Program-made: the position numbers and the translations under genes
Assembly: GCF_040712315.1 (NCBI RefSeq)
Contig: NC_134015.1
Span: forward strand, 58,419,964-58,483,963
DNA length: 64,000 nt
Direction of reading: 5' to 3'
Source of the DNA: Castanea sativa
Taxonomy: Eukaryota; Streptophyta; Magnoliopsida; Fagales; Fagaceae
Notes under the pieces: generated by a model
What the model was told of the DNA's origin: nothing
Database searches by the model: none
What the model saw: only the letters and a program-made list of their open reading frames with translations
In this document: piece after piece, positions 22,692 through 32,981 of the stretch
Numbering within the stretch: the first letter of the stretch is position 1
Layout of the letters: the number at the start of each line of letters is the position of its first letter

Positions 22692-23655
22692 TGATAGGCC
22701 AAGAATGTGTTGACACCTTTGGCAAATTAATTAATTAATTATCCAAATTAATTAATTAAGTCAATTTAACATGCAATAAGCGTGGTAGTACAAAAAAATC
22801 ACCAATTAAGTTAAATGCAGCGAAAAATAAGTTTGACACAAGTGATTTGTTTACGAATGGGGAAAACCACTGAGGCAAAATCCTACCAGGTGAATTTAAG
22901 GTCACCACTCCCAAGAATCCACTATTATTAAAACAAGCGGTTACAAGTAAAAAGGAATCCCAGTACCTAATACCAACCTACAATTGAATCCTTACCTCAA
23001 TACCCAATTGGACTTGTATTATAGCAGCAATCTCTTATTTCAATGCACGAATTCCAGTACATGGCTAACTAATGATGCACAGATCCCAATACGTGACTAA
23101 CACACCAACTTGAGAAGGATTGTTGGTTGCAAAGTTCTTCAGTTCATCAATGATGAAGATCAAGAAGCTCTTTAGTCATAAAACCCTTGGTATAAAGACA
23201 TAGTAGCTTCTAGAGAGAATATGATGAACTAGAGCAATTTCTGTCTTTGGTCACAATATGCATGTATTATCACTTTGTATCACCTTGCATCACTTATGAC
23301 GACTCTTAAATTAATCCTTATATATGTTTAAGGTTGTGAGAAAAGAAACCCTACACAAATACTTAAGAATATACGTGTAATCAGATTTGAAAAGTCTGAT
23401 TTTGTAATTCTCAACAGATACAGCTTGTGTCGTGCTTTAACATTAAACCTCGATAAAAAGGATTCTATCGAGATTTTTGTCGAGTTTTAATGAACAACAC
23501 TTCTTCACTTGTTTCTTGGTCAGATTTGCATGGCTTCAATACTAAACTTGAACACTTGTTTCTTGAAGTACTAAACTCATCCTAGATCTACCCAATTACA
23601 AGTAAAGTGCGTTGTGTCAAATGATTAGCCAATTACATCAAATATGTCCCTAACA
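22692..23655 (-). repeat. 5' LTR of element B (964 bp)
   Basis: TGATAGGCCAAGAATGTGTT to GTCCCTAACA. A sense TATATAAGG lies at 23317-23325. The U3 block with TCGATAAAA/CTATCGAG arms is at about 23410-23485. Drives gag if active. Confidence 0.9.
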
Positions 23656-24070
23656 AACATGTACATGTGCTATTGTGTTGCATTTTGTGTTTAATTGATA
23701 AATGATGTACTTGCTGCCATCATTAAGTTGCTACCTTATACATGACATGATAGGGTTGTATATGTGTGGTTTGGCTTCTAGTGCTTTATGAATGGACATA
23801 TATGTGTTTTGGGATGATGATGCCATGTTGAATGCTTAAATGTATACTAGCGTGTGTGTGTGAGTTTAGGACTTAAGTGCTGAACATGATTTTGTCGAGT
23901 TTAAGATGTAAGACACAATGATGGGAGGCCAACCTTAGGGTTGGGCAGTCTTGGGTGTCTAATACCTTCCCAAGAACGTACCTAAACTCCAAACCCATAT
24001 CTCTGGTAGTAAGATCAATGGTCCTTCCTCAAAAGGATGTTATATTCATGGTTCCTAGGCCATTGTAAAA
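23656..24070 (+). repeat. LTR E, right part
   Basis: Resumes LTR E after element B (AACAT repeated). Contains GGGCAGTC..GGGTGTCTAATACC and ends just before a TGGCGACTCC motif. The combined LTR is about 1.6 kb. Confidence 0.65.
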
Positions 24071-24075
24071 TTAGG

Positions 24076-24093
24076 TGGCGACTCCTCCGTTAT
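24076..24093 (+). promoter_or_regulatory. PBS-like motif after LTR E
   Basis: TGGCGACTCCTCCGTTAT begins about 5 bases after the LTR. Element F has TGGCGACTCTACTAGGG at the matching place. So this LTR has internal-type sequence on both sides: PPT on the left, PBS on the right. Confidence 0.55.
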
Positions 24094-24099
24094 GTCCAC

Positions 24100-24453
24100 A
24101 GCAACCAATAACAATTAATCAAGTTGCTACAATTAATCACGTATTGGGATCCATGCATAGGAGTTGGTTACAAATTGGAGATTTGTGCAAAGCAAAGAAA
24201 TTTGCTACAAGATCAAGTTCAATTGAGTATTGAAGTAAATGTTCAACTGTAGATTAGTATTTTGGGATAAAAAAGAGTAGTGACAAGATTCCTCATACTT
24301 GTAATCGCTTGATTATTTATTAGTGAATTTTTTAATGTGCTGATCTTAAATTCACCCGGTGGGATTTTTTCATAATTTGCATGTAATTTAACCTAATTAA
24401 TCAACTTGGGTAACTGAATTAATTAACCGGGACCAATCTATTTTAACCCAACA
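24100..24453 (+). repeat. Truncated left LTR of element D (U5 end)
   Basis: Aligns with 29887-30339, including GATCAAGTTCAATTG.GTATTG and the ACCCGGTGGG block, and ends ...CCCAACA before the PBS. Confidence 0.85.
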
Positions 24454-24455
24454 AA

Positions 24456-24467
24456 TGGTATCAGAAC
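24456..24467 (+). promoter_or_regulatory. Primer binding site of element D
   Basis: TGGTATCAGAAC, one change from the tRNA-iMet PBS, two bases after the LTR. Confidence 0.85.
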
Positions 24468-24524
24468 GGGTACACTCTGATTAGGTTTTAATCTTTGCTG
24501 TGTGATCCATTGGCCTCCGTTGTT

Positions 24525-26383
24525 ATGGATTGTGGAAAATCTTTGACTATACCTCCTCATTTTGATTGTACTAAATATGTATACTAGAAAGTACACATGT
24601 GAGCTTTTTTCCAATCCTTAGATTAAAAAGTTTGGCTTGCTATCAAAGTTGGATGGACCAAACCAACTGAATTGCCAAGGAGCGTTGAATGCCTTGTTTA
24701 GTGTTGTGACTAACGAGGAGTTTAAGAAGATCTCATCCATTGAAAGTGCTAAGGAAGCATGGAGAATCCTTATGAAGGTACCAAAGATGTAAAAGATTCC
24801 AAGTTTCAAAGGCTTATCTCGAGCTTTGAAGAAATAAGCATGGATGACAATGAGATGTTTGATGAATTCTATGCCAAGCTTAAGAACATAGTGAATTCTA
24901 CCTTCAACTTAGGTGATGATGAGATGATTGGAAGGAAGGAAAATCCTTAGATCACCTCTAGAGCGGTTCTATGCTAAGATCATTGCCATAGAAAAATCAA
25001 AGGACATTGACACCATTCCTTTGACAGGGCTTATAGGAAATCTGCATATTTTTGAATTAGGTTTAGTAAGGATTGGCATGGGAGTTAAGAGCAAGAATAT
25101 GGCTCTAAAAATGAAGAATGATGAAGGAGATGAGTCGTCTGAAGATGAGAACTCAAAGTTTAAATCTTTCATTTCCGAAAAATTCAAGAAGTTCATTAAG
25201 AATGCAAATGTCAAGTCAAGTGACAAGGATCGCAAACAGTCTGGATTTTCTCAATCTAAGTCTCAAGATAGATTCAAGAGAGAATCCAAAGAAGTTGGAC
25301 AAAGTAGCAACACTCTGACTGGTCCAAAGTGTTATGGATGTCGAGGGTACAGACATATGAAGCAAGGAGGTCCTACTTATCTCAAGTCAACTGGTAAGAG
25401 CAAAGGCCTAGTTGCCACCTTGAGTGATATCGAACTAAAAGCAGATTCAGAGGATAGTGATCAAGAAGGAACATTCATGGCCTTCATAGCAACTATTGAA
25501 TCCCTCAAGGAATCTAAAGAACTAATGGATGAGGAAGAAGAACTAATGGTGTCAAAATTTGAGAAGATAGATGAAGCAGATGACATCCATACTGCCTACT
25601 TAAATGAGAAGCATGAAAAGCTTTATAGGCTAGCCACAAGGAAGCTGAGTGAAGTAAATTTGGAATGAAAAGAACTCTCCACTAAAGTTGATGAAGCAAA
25701 TCAAACCATAGGAGCACTATGGTTTGAAAACAACTTCCTGGCTAAGAAGACCAAGAAACTAGATACATAATTGTTTCAAGTAAGGGCTCAACTAGAAAGA
25801 ACTTCAAGTGCCAAGCTGGATAAAATGCTCAATTTTCAAAAGGCTACATCTAACAAAACTAGTCTTGGGTATGATCACTCTCTCTCCTCTTGTAGTACTT
25901 CCTCTAGTGCTTTACACAATATCATTTTTGTTCCTCCTACTTCAAATACTAAATCTGAGATCGATGTGCCTAAGATAGAAATAGCTAGTGAGGATAAACG
26001 TGGTAAGGGAAAATCCATTTTAGGAGTACCTCCTAAGATTGTTAAGAAAGAGACTAAGCTGAATAATCATCACTCCATTAATAAGAAGTCTCAACCATGG
26101 AAGCCTCACTTCTATCAGCATTATGAAGCATCGGGACACACTCGTCCAAATTGCTATGAGTGGCTTGCTACTCAGCAAAGCAATAGTGTGTCATCCTTTG
26201 GAAGCCAAAATTAATTCCAAAATTCTTTGGCTCCTCTAGGAGAACTTTTTGAGGATGTTCTTTTTCTAACAAACTTCAATGGGTTTAATCCGCCCTCTTA
26301 TCCACGTATGTAGAGGTCTCAGAAAAAGAAAAATTCTCATTCCTCCAAATCTCCTGTTTGGAAGGAAAAAAACTTCTCTAAGT
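24525..26383 (+). pseudogene. gag: gag of element D, broken
   Basis: ATG at 24525 (MDCGKSLTIPPHFDCTKY, then a stop at the Trp of the YWK motif). Later frames have LNALFSVVTNEEFKKI, FQRLISSFEEISM, NEMFDEFYAKLKNIVNSTFN and RFYAKIIAIEKSKDID. The first knuckle is CYGCRGYRHMKQG; its last Cys is Gly and the Gly before His is Arg. A Glu/Asp-rich and coiled-coil-like region follows to about 25780. The second knuckle has lost both leading Cys (FYQHYEASGHTRPNC). The C-terminal tail SVSSFGSQN.. continues with stops to about 26383. All three gag copies in this window have lost at least one knuckle ligand, each at a different place. Confidence 0.85.
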
Positions 26384-27435
26384 GATTCTTTCACTTATCT
26401 TGCATCTCTGTTGCGCATTTTGTTGTTTTAAGTCAATCTAGTTTTATTGGTTTTTAATATGCTTATTTGTTTGTTAAAAAAATTTAAATAAAAAGGAGAA
26501 AAATATGAAAAACAAAAAACCAGTGGTGGTTTGTGTATACTAGTACTTGTGTTCCTTTGGATGGCCATTGAAACAAGGTTTCTTAAACTTTGTATCTCTT
26601 GTAACTTAGATGAGCATCTTGATGTACACTAAGTAATGTGGGCTTTGTGGCTCGTTATGTGATTTGTATGATTTGATTAATCTTTTATCACTCATATCTA
26701 TATCACTCTTTTTGATGGGAATGACTAAAAATTCTAAGGGAAAGGCATAAATAACTATCTTACCACTAAAACTCGTCAATCATATAACATTTGTGTGCAA
26801 TTCATAAAAGCCATGCTCAGTAAGGTGTAGCACTTGCACAGCAAGAAAAAAAATGTTTGGCTAATATAAATGGGTATTTCTTTTCTCTCTCTCATATGTC
26901 TATGCATGATATGCCTTTTTATACTTAAAATAAAAATTATGCAGAGAACATGAAAAGCTAAAAGAATCAAAATGCTTTTATATATGGTTGTAAGTGTGTT
27001 TTTAGGAGATGTGAGAGTAATATGATGTACCTCAAAGGTGATGGTCCCCATCAAACAGTTATGATTATGTGTGAATGCATCTTGATTCTCCTATAGCATT
27101 ATTCTCATGTGATGAAAAACTTGTGCTTTCTTGCAAAAGTTTCACACATAACACGCAATTCTTTGCTACTCATGATACTATTGTATAGGTACAATGTAAT
27201 TTGGCCATCACAAGGACTACATGTGGTAGCATAAGCTTACTAAACTATTTTAGCTTGTTTTTTGAAAATAAAATTGATTAGACTTGTTTAGTATTTTGAT
27301 CTAGGAATGCTTTGCATTTGGAGTTTTTATCATTTTTAAGTGCATAACATGGTTCTTTGATGTTTTGTATGGTGTTTACCTTGCTTCATTCATACCATGC
27401 CTTTTCTCCCTTGAAAATTCATGTTTTAGTGCTGC
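26384..27435 (+). other. Spacer of element D
   Basis: Noncoding, inverted equivalent of 20199-20700 plus 17246-17790 of B (for example the TGATGGTCCCCATCAAACAG block near 27040). No gene seen. Confidence 0.7.
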
Positions 27436-27704
27436 TTGATACTAGCTCGACAGCAGTCTCGATACTATCTCAACACAAGCCTCTTCTATTAAGGTTTTCT
27501 GGGTTTTTCTCGATATCTCTTAAAACATAGCCCCGATCCATTGAGCCAAATATTTGAACTCTCTGTTTACTTGATACCTGCTCGACACCTTCCTAGATAC
27601 ATCGAAGATTTTAGCCATCGACACCTTTTCGATACCTCTTGATCTATCGAGATTTTATTCTCGACACCTCCTTGATTGATCGAGATGTCTAGATCTATAT
27701 ATAC
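27436..27704 (+). promoter_or_regulatory. TCGA array and TATA box upstream of ORF2, element D
   Basis: TCGA words (CTCGACA, CTCGATA, ATCGAGA, GTCGATG) recur through 27445-27690 and are followed by TATATATAC at 27696-27704. A CT-rich leader follows, then an acceptor-like TTTCTTTTCCGTAG and the ORF2 ATG at 28215. The layout copies B. Promoter activity is inferred. Confidence 0.55.
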
Positions 27705-28214
27705 TTGAGGGTCGATGTGGTTGTGTTCCAAACTCAAATATCTCAATCTCTACCTCTTCTCTCTCGATCCAAACCTCTCATTTTCACCAAAAACCTTATT
27801 CTCTTCAAGATTTCGGCCTATTCCAAGCTTAGATCCTTCAATAAGTGGTCTCAATCTCTCCTTTTCCTCATCTTTAATGCATTTTAAGCATTTAGACCTA
27901 GGTTTTCAAATTTCTTTAGGAATTTTGGGGTTTTTGTGTTTTTGATGAATTTTGTAGGTTGGGTATTGTTGTAATGTTATCACATGCTCAAGCATTGCAT
28001 TCTCTAGCATTTTATTCATATGTTCATGCATTCTAGGATTGTGTGACCAATTATGAACTATGAGTGCTATAATTTGGATTGAGTTTTTGCCCATAATGCT
28101 CTTCTTTTTGCACGTAACATGCTCATGTATTCCCATGCATTGTTCTTCTCTTTCCTTCATTCCTAAGCGCGTGTTCTGGTATGCTTTTGTTTCTTTTCCG
28201 TAGCATTCATTTCT

Positions 28215-29407
28215 ATGGCACCCAAGAAATCCATTCCTTTGAAGAACTCGATATCTCGTTGTGGTTCTCCCTCCTCTCCTTCTCTTCCTTCTAGAGATAG
28301 GTTCCGTGATTCAAAACCCCAAAAGGATTTTAAGGGGAAATTTTGTTAGTAGAAGATTCATTCAGAACGCCAGGTTATTCTGCCTGATTTTTCAGACACA
28401 CCTCCACCCAGTGCGTTTAGCTCTCGGGGTTGGGAATCTCTTTGCGGGAAACCCTATAGATGTCCTAGCGTGTTTATACAGGAGTTCTACTCCAACATAC
28501 ACGCTATTGATACTTTATTCCTTAGTTTACTATGGTATTTTGAGGAATGCATATCGTAGTTACACCGGACCTCTTTATCGATGTACTACATGTCCCTAGG
28601 GCAACTCATCTGAACTATCCTAGTCATCCTCATCCCCATTCTATCTCTCGAGATATGTTGGCCTCACGCTTCTATGAGCAGCCTATGTTATGGGGTGATA
28701 CGCTTAACTTCTCCACCCATGATTTTGCTAAAGGTCCAAAGATCCTTAATATAGTGATGACATTTATTCTCACACCACGGTCTCACTATAACACCATCAC
28801 TAGCCTCATATTTGTTTTCTTTATTCTCTCTTGGAGGGTCTCTCTATAGAATTTCCTTCACATATGATAGTATCTATGATAGATATCTATCGAGATACTA
28901 CTACACATGATAAGCTAATCTTTCCTTTAGCTATCCTAAGCATTCTCACACACTTGCACATTCCTATTCCTTCTGCCCCTCACTTCTCTATCATGGGTTC
29001 AATCAGTTAGGAATCTTTGCAAAGGAGCGCTGCACAACTGGCTTCTAGGGCCGAGTGGCCTCATTAGGAGTCTCCTCTCGCCTAGTAGGAAGAGGCTGAT
29101 ATACAAACTACTAAGGATGCTGCCTATGCCTCTTGACCTTCTTCTTCATCTGCTCCACCTTTTTCTTCTAGAGTAGAGGCATCGCTTGCTACCATCTTGG
29201 GTCAGCTTTATCACATGTGAGCTAATTTCGGTAGTCATCTTGACCATCTTTCTAATGAGATGTGTCAAATAAACACCAGGATTGGTCGTATCGCTTGTCA
29301 ACAATCTCGTCTTGGTGGCTTTATCCTTTCTCCCGAGCGTGCTCTTTCCATAGAGTCTTTGGCTAGTCGAGATGATGATTATGATGATGCTTCTGTAGAG
29401 TCTCTCG
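28215..29407 (+). pseudogene. ORF2 of element D ('putative plant transposon protein' type), broken
   Basis: ATG at 28215 (MAPKKSIPLKNSISRCGS). Segments in alternating frames give SRRFIQNAR, RGWESLCGKPYRC, NIHAIDT, VVTPDLFIDVLHVPRATHLN, HSISRDMLASRFYEQPMLWG, LNFSTHDFAKGPKILNIVMT, LTPRSHYNTIT, LEGLSIEFPSHMIVS, DKLIFPLAI and a Ser/Thr/Pro-rich end. Order and content match B ORF2 on the other strand of the window, which supports a real coding ancestor. The last frame (29260-29481) runs into the LTR. No enzymatic motif was recognised; the family name is from memory. Confidence 0.75.
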
Positions 29408-30339
29408 TCATAGGGTCATATTTTCTATGTAATTGGCTAACTTTGACAAAATGCACTTTACTTGTAATAAGGTACATCTAAGTTAGATTTAATGTATCGA
29501 GAAGTATGTTGTTCAAACATATCAAATGGTATCATTAAAAACATGAAGTTTGATCCAAGAAACAAGTGAAGAAAAACTGTTTCATTAAACCTTGACACAA
29601 GCTCGACACTAGATGCTATCGAGGATTAATAGAGAAGCTTGACATAAGCTCGATCTGTCGAGAACTACGAATTCAGAATTTTCAGATTTGAATTTTGGCC
29701 TATGATGACTTGGATGATTAGGGTTTCTCTCTCTACAACCCTAGTCATATATAAGGCTTATTTTAAAAGTCATCAAGTACGAAAACAGAGACCTAAAACG
29801 CATATAATCTATGTGAAGCTACTGCATTCGTACTCCTTAGGGTTTTGTAACCAAGGGCTTCCTAATCTTCATCATTTATGAAGTGAAGAACTTTGCAGCC
29901 AATAACAATCAATCAAGTTGCTAGAGTTAGTTACATACTAGGATCCGTGCAAAAGAGTTAGTCACATACTAGAGATTTAAGGAAAGCAAAGAAGTTTGCT
30001 ACAAGATCAAGTTCAATTGGGTATTGAAGCGAAAGTTCAACTGTAGATTGGTATTTTGGGATAAGACAAGATAGTAGTAAGATTCCCCATATGTGTAACT
30101 GCTCGATTATTTATTAGTGAATTTTTGGGAGTGGTGACCTTAAATTCACCCGGTGGGGTTTTTGCTTTGTGAGAGGTTTTCCTCATTCGTTAACAAATCA
30201 CCGTGTCAATTTAATTTCCACTACATTTAGTTTCTTTGATGATTTGTTAGTGCCTCCACGTTTTGCAAGTAATTTGACATAATTAATCAACTTGGGTAAT
30301 TGAATTAATTAACCGAGGTTGATCTATTTTAACCTAACA
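29408..30339 (+). repeat. Full LTR of element D (932 bp)
   Basis: Starts TCATAGGGTCATATT (expected TGTTAGGGACATATT) and ends TTAACCTAACA. TATATAAGG lies at 29748-29756. TCGA arms (GCTCGACA..CTATCGAG and CTCGATCTGTCGAG) lie at about 29590-29665, 85-160 bp before the TATA box. Confidence 0.88.
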
Positions 30340-30341
30340 AG

Positions 30342-30353
30342 TGGTATCAGAGC
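30342..30353 (+). promoter_or_regulatory. Second PBS after the D LTR, intact
   Basis: TGGTATCAGAGC, a perfect match to the standard tRNA-iMet PBS, two bases after the LTR. A 3' LTR should not be followed by a PBS, so this marks a tandem or recombined element. Confidence 0.88.
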
Positions 30354-30410
30354 AAGTACACTTTGATTAGGTTTTAATCTTTGCTGTGTAATCCATTGAC
30401 CCTCGTTGTT

Positions 30411-30514
30411 ATGGATTATGGACAATGTTTGATTATACCTCTTCATTTTGATGCTACTAACTCTGCACATTGAAAAGTACGCATGCGAGCTTTTTTACAG
30501 TCCTTAGATGAAAA
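30411..30514 (+). pseudogene. gag: Truncated second gag start
   Basis: ATGGATTATGGACAATG.. aligns with the gag start at 24525, through GCGAGCTTTTTTACAGTCC. Similarity stops near 30514. Confidence 0.8.
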
Positions 30515-31425
30515 TTCTAACCTAAAATCAAGATAAGAAAAAAGAAAAAACCCCAATTCTTACACAAGACCTCACTTCTCAATACTAAAATACCTATATC
30601 AAATCTAACCTTTTAAAAAAAAAAATCAAATAAAGAAAGAAAGAAAAACAGCTTCTCAAATACTAAAAAAATATTTTCATTGGTGGCAATGGCAGACGAT
30701 CTAAAGGTGGTGAATGGTGAGTGGCGATGGTGGCAGTGTATTGCCAGGTCTCTTGTTCAGCTTCTTAGCGTTGTTTGTCTTTTTTTTTTTTTTTTTTTGG
30801 TTTGGTTTTATTTTGTTTTTATGCACTACCTATTCCACTGGTAATAGGTTTAATGCTAAACTTAAATAAACGGTTAGGATTGAAACAATAAAAATATACG
30901 GCTAAGATTCGGATGGGTCCCAATCTACTAAAAAAATAGGTGGGTATCGTAGAATGACCCTTTACTTATTATTAAAAATAATATTTTTTATCTTTCTAAA
31001 TTATGCATACAACTTAATCTATAAATTTCTTCAACACTTCCATTCAATTTATATATTTTCTTTATCCATTATAATAAATACTACTATTGTACATTTTTAT
31101 TTTTTTTTGAGAAGATACTATTGTATGATAGTATATATTACTAACAGTATTATTAGTAAATGGAATAATAATAAATTAGAAATGCATAATGACTAAATAA
31201 TTAAAACATAAAAAACCAATAATTAAAATCAATTTCATAAGGTGAGAATGGATCATTAAACTAATAGTACATGTACATTAATTTCCATGCATCACAATAA
31301 TAATAATTTGAGAGTTTTTCAGAAGTCAAAGGTAAAATCTTCTTTAACACTAGATTTCCTCCTACATAATATCACGCAGAAATGGTGCTTATCACGCTTA
31401 TTAGCCACTAAAAAATAGAAAATTT
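30515..31425. other. Gene-free stretch before the orphan PGG exon
   Basis: No coding evidence. A+T-rich, with a T run at about 30780-30798. It includes the presumed 3' flank of the minus-strand PGG exon. Confidence 0.5.
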
Positions 31426-32070
31426 TTAGATATTCTTGAAGTACAAAAAAATGGTGCTATTTCTTATCATATCCATGATGGATCTTATGATGAGGAAGGG
31501 CTCTATTATTTCTTTTTTGAAGATGAGGAAGGGCTCTATTATTTCTTTGAAGGTGGGCTCTATTATTTCTATTACAGAATTATCTAAGAAATATGAACCA
31601 CATGATAAAACGATGAGTAATAATAAGATACCGATGACAATATAGGCGATGGCAAACCCTGACGAGTGGTCCAATACTGCGTATGTGCCGGTAACGTATG
31701 CAACCATCGTAAGCGGCGAGTAAAGTGTGGAAGTCCACCTCCACGTTTGTTGATAAAACTGAGCCAAAAACAACACGCCGGGACATATCTCCATAAAAAT
31801 ATGAATAAACACAGATGTAGTAGACAAGGCTTGCACTAGGGCATTAGCTATAGCGAATGCTTTGAAAGCGTTCGATCTTGTCAAAATCGCAGTGCCCTGA
31901 TCATGGCCCTTGTCTGTAACGTAACCCCCAGGCATGGTTAAACCAGCTGCGAAGGTTACTGTTGCTGTTAGTATGGACACCGTCAAATGAGACTCTTTTG
32001 TTTTCCTATAAAAGTCCTCATTCGAACGCACAGTGGGACTTTTGCTTCCTGTACAAGATTTCTGCCATAA
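31426..32070 (-). pseudogene. Orphan PGG-domain exon of an ankyrin/PGG gene
   Basis: Open for about 215 codons. It has the PGG-domain blocks HLTVSILTATVTFAAGLTMP, GGYV, GTAILTRSNAFKAFAIANA, a second hydrophobic helix (FIHIFMEICPGVLFLAQF), and two more (LTMVAYVTGTYAVL, AIAYIVIGILLLLIVLSC). This is the four-helix membrane end of ITN1/ACD6-like proteins. Possible acceptors are TTTATGGCAG at about 32070 and CTTGTACAG at about 32057. No ankyrin exons lie between here and element F. The homologous exon of the intact gene is 14.5 kb away on the same strand. The C-terminus is extended by a tandem repeat. It may be a remnant of a tandem paralogue cut off by the gypsy insertion, or an unused duplicate exon. 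Confidence 0.8.
31489..31583 (-). repeat. Tandem repeat inside the orphan PGG exon
   Basis: GGGCTCTATTATTTCTTT (plus strand) occurs three times, at about 31498, 31531 and 31555. The first two units are 33 bp apart and the third is shorter. In the exon frame it encodes repeated EIIEPF segments after the last membrane helix. The unit length is a multiple of three, so the frame stays open. Confidence 0.85.
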
Positions 32071-32514
32071 ACCGCAAGTGAATTTCAAAATTAAAGGCTG
32101 ATTTTATTTTATTTTTTTGAGGCTGAGTAATTAAAGGAACAAAATTTAACGTGGTTGGACTTCAGTAACCTTTCTTCATTTTTATTTATTCATTTATTAT
32201 TATCAATATTTTTAGAAACATATTTAAAAATAAGGCAAGACTTAGGTACAATACTTTGGTGCTGTTTCTTAGGTTCCTCTTTCAAGATTCTATCATGTGG
32301 ATTTCTCTCATGGGTTGAAAATATATTTTTTAATTAAGTAGCCACATGACTGAATATTAAGAGAGGAACTTAAGGAACAGAATCTAAGGTACTGTACCTA
32401 AGTTTTACCTATAAAAATATATAAGAAAGTTTTCAATGACCACATTTTTACTTATAGACAAAGTTTGGCTACAAGCTTGGTTGTAGCCAATGAATTAATT
32501 ACTAAAAAAAAAAA

Positions 32515-32700
32515 AAAAAAGTAATATTAGAGATACAAACTTTTTTACAAACTGCTGACGTGGTGAGTAGTTATTGATAAGTGAAAAAGTGATGTAAATA
32601 GTGGGCTTAAATGAAAACTAATAAGAAGTTGGACATATCAATAGTTTGTAAAAGTGTTATAAAATAGTTTGTGACTGTAGTACTACTCAAAAAAATAACA
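32515..32700. mobile_element. Small inverted-repeat element
   Basis: GAGATACAAACTTTTTTACAAACTG near the left end is roughly mirrored by CAATAGTTTGTAAAAGTG and ATAGTTTGTGACTGTAG at the right. Exact ends and target duplication are unclear. Resembles short plant MITEs. Confidence 0.45.
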
Positions 32701-32731
32701 TGGCTACATATTTTGAAAGAGATTAAATTGT

Positions 32732-32981
32732 ATAAGGATGTAATATAAAACCTAAGTTTTACACTTTTCAGTCCCAACATGTCACATCATCATATCACAT
32801 ATTAAAGAATGGACATAGCTATACTCAATAAATTCTAATACTCATATAAAAATCCAACCCAACCAAAAGTTTATTAATATGTTATTAGGTGTGATAGGAT
32901 GTATTGAATTTTAAGTAAAAAACTTATATGACAATCTTTTATTAGATTATATAAAAAATGAGTTTTACACTCCATCCTTAT
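32732..32981 (+). mobile_element. MITE, family M1, copy 1
   Basis: ATAAGGATGTAATATAAAACC at the left mirrors GTTTTACACTCCATCCTTAT at the right. The interior matches 49555-49807 in reverse orientation, for example GGATG.ATTGAATTTTAAG. About 250 bp. Confidence 0.75.

Larger units (their letters stand above)
13745..23655 (-). mobile_element. Element B: gag-only copia-type LTR retrotransposon with a second ORF
   Basis: Minus-strand element of 9911 bp, flanked by AACAT at 13740-13744 and 23656-23660, and inserted in LTR E. Sense order: 5' LTR 23655-22692, PBS 22689-22678, gag 22619-20716, spacer, nested LTR C (20198-17794), TCGA array 17245-16890, TATA-like box 16951-16943, leader intron 16806-16446, ORF2 16433-15439, 3' noncoding, PPT 14727-14716, 3' LTR 14715-13745. 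Without the nested DNA the internal region is about 5.6 kb. No pol motifs are visible. The ORF2 cassette is shared with D but deleted from A. Confidence 0.92.
24100..30514 (+). mobile_element. Element D: gag-only copia-type element with second ORF, partly tandem
   Basis: Plus-strand. Order: truncated LTR 24100-24453, PBS 24456-24467, gag 24525-26383, spacer, TCGA array and TATA 27436-27704, ORF2 28215-29407, full LTR 29408-30339, then another PBS 30342-30353 and the first 100 bp of gag again (30411-30514). The left LTR is cut at its junction with E, and the right copy is cut at about 30514. The 3' noncoding part and PPT found in B are missing: ORF2 runs straight into the LTR. No pol. No target duplication can be defined. 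Confidence 0.88.

Noticed and set aside
30342..30353. tRNA gene near TGGTATCAGAGC
   Set aside because: The motif is a primer binding site next to an LTR; no cloverleaf can be built around it.
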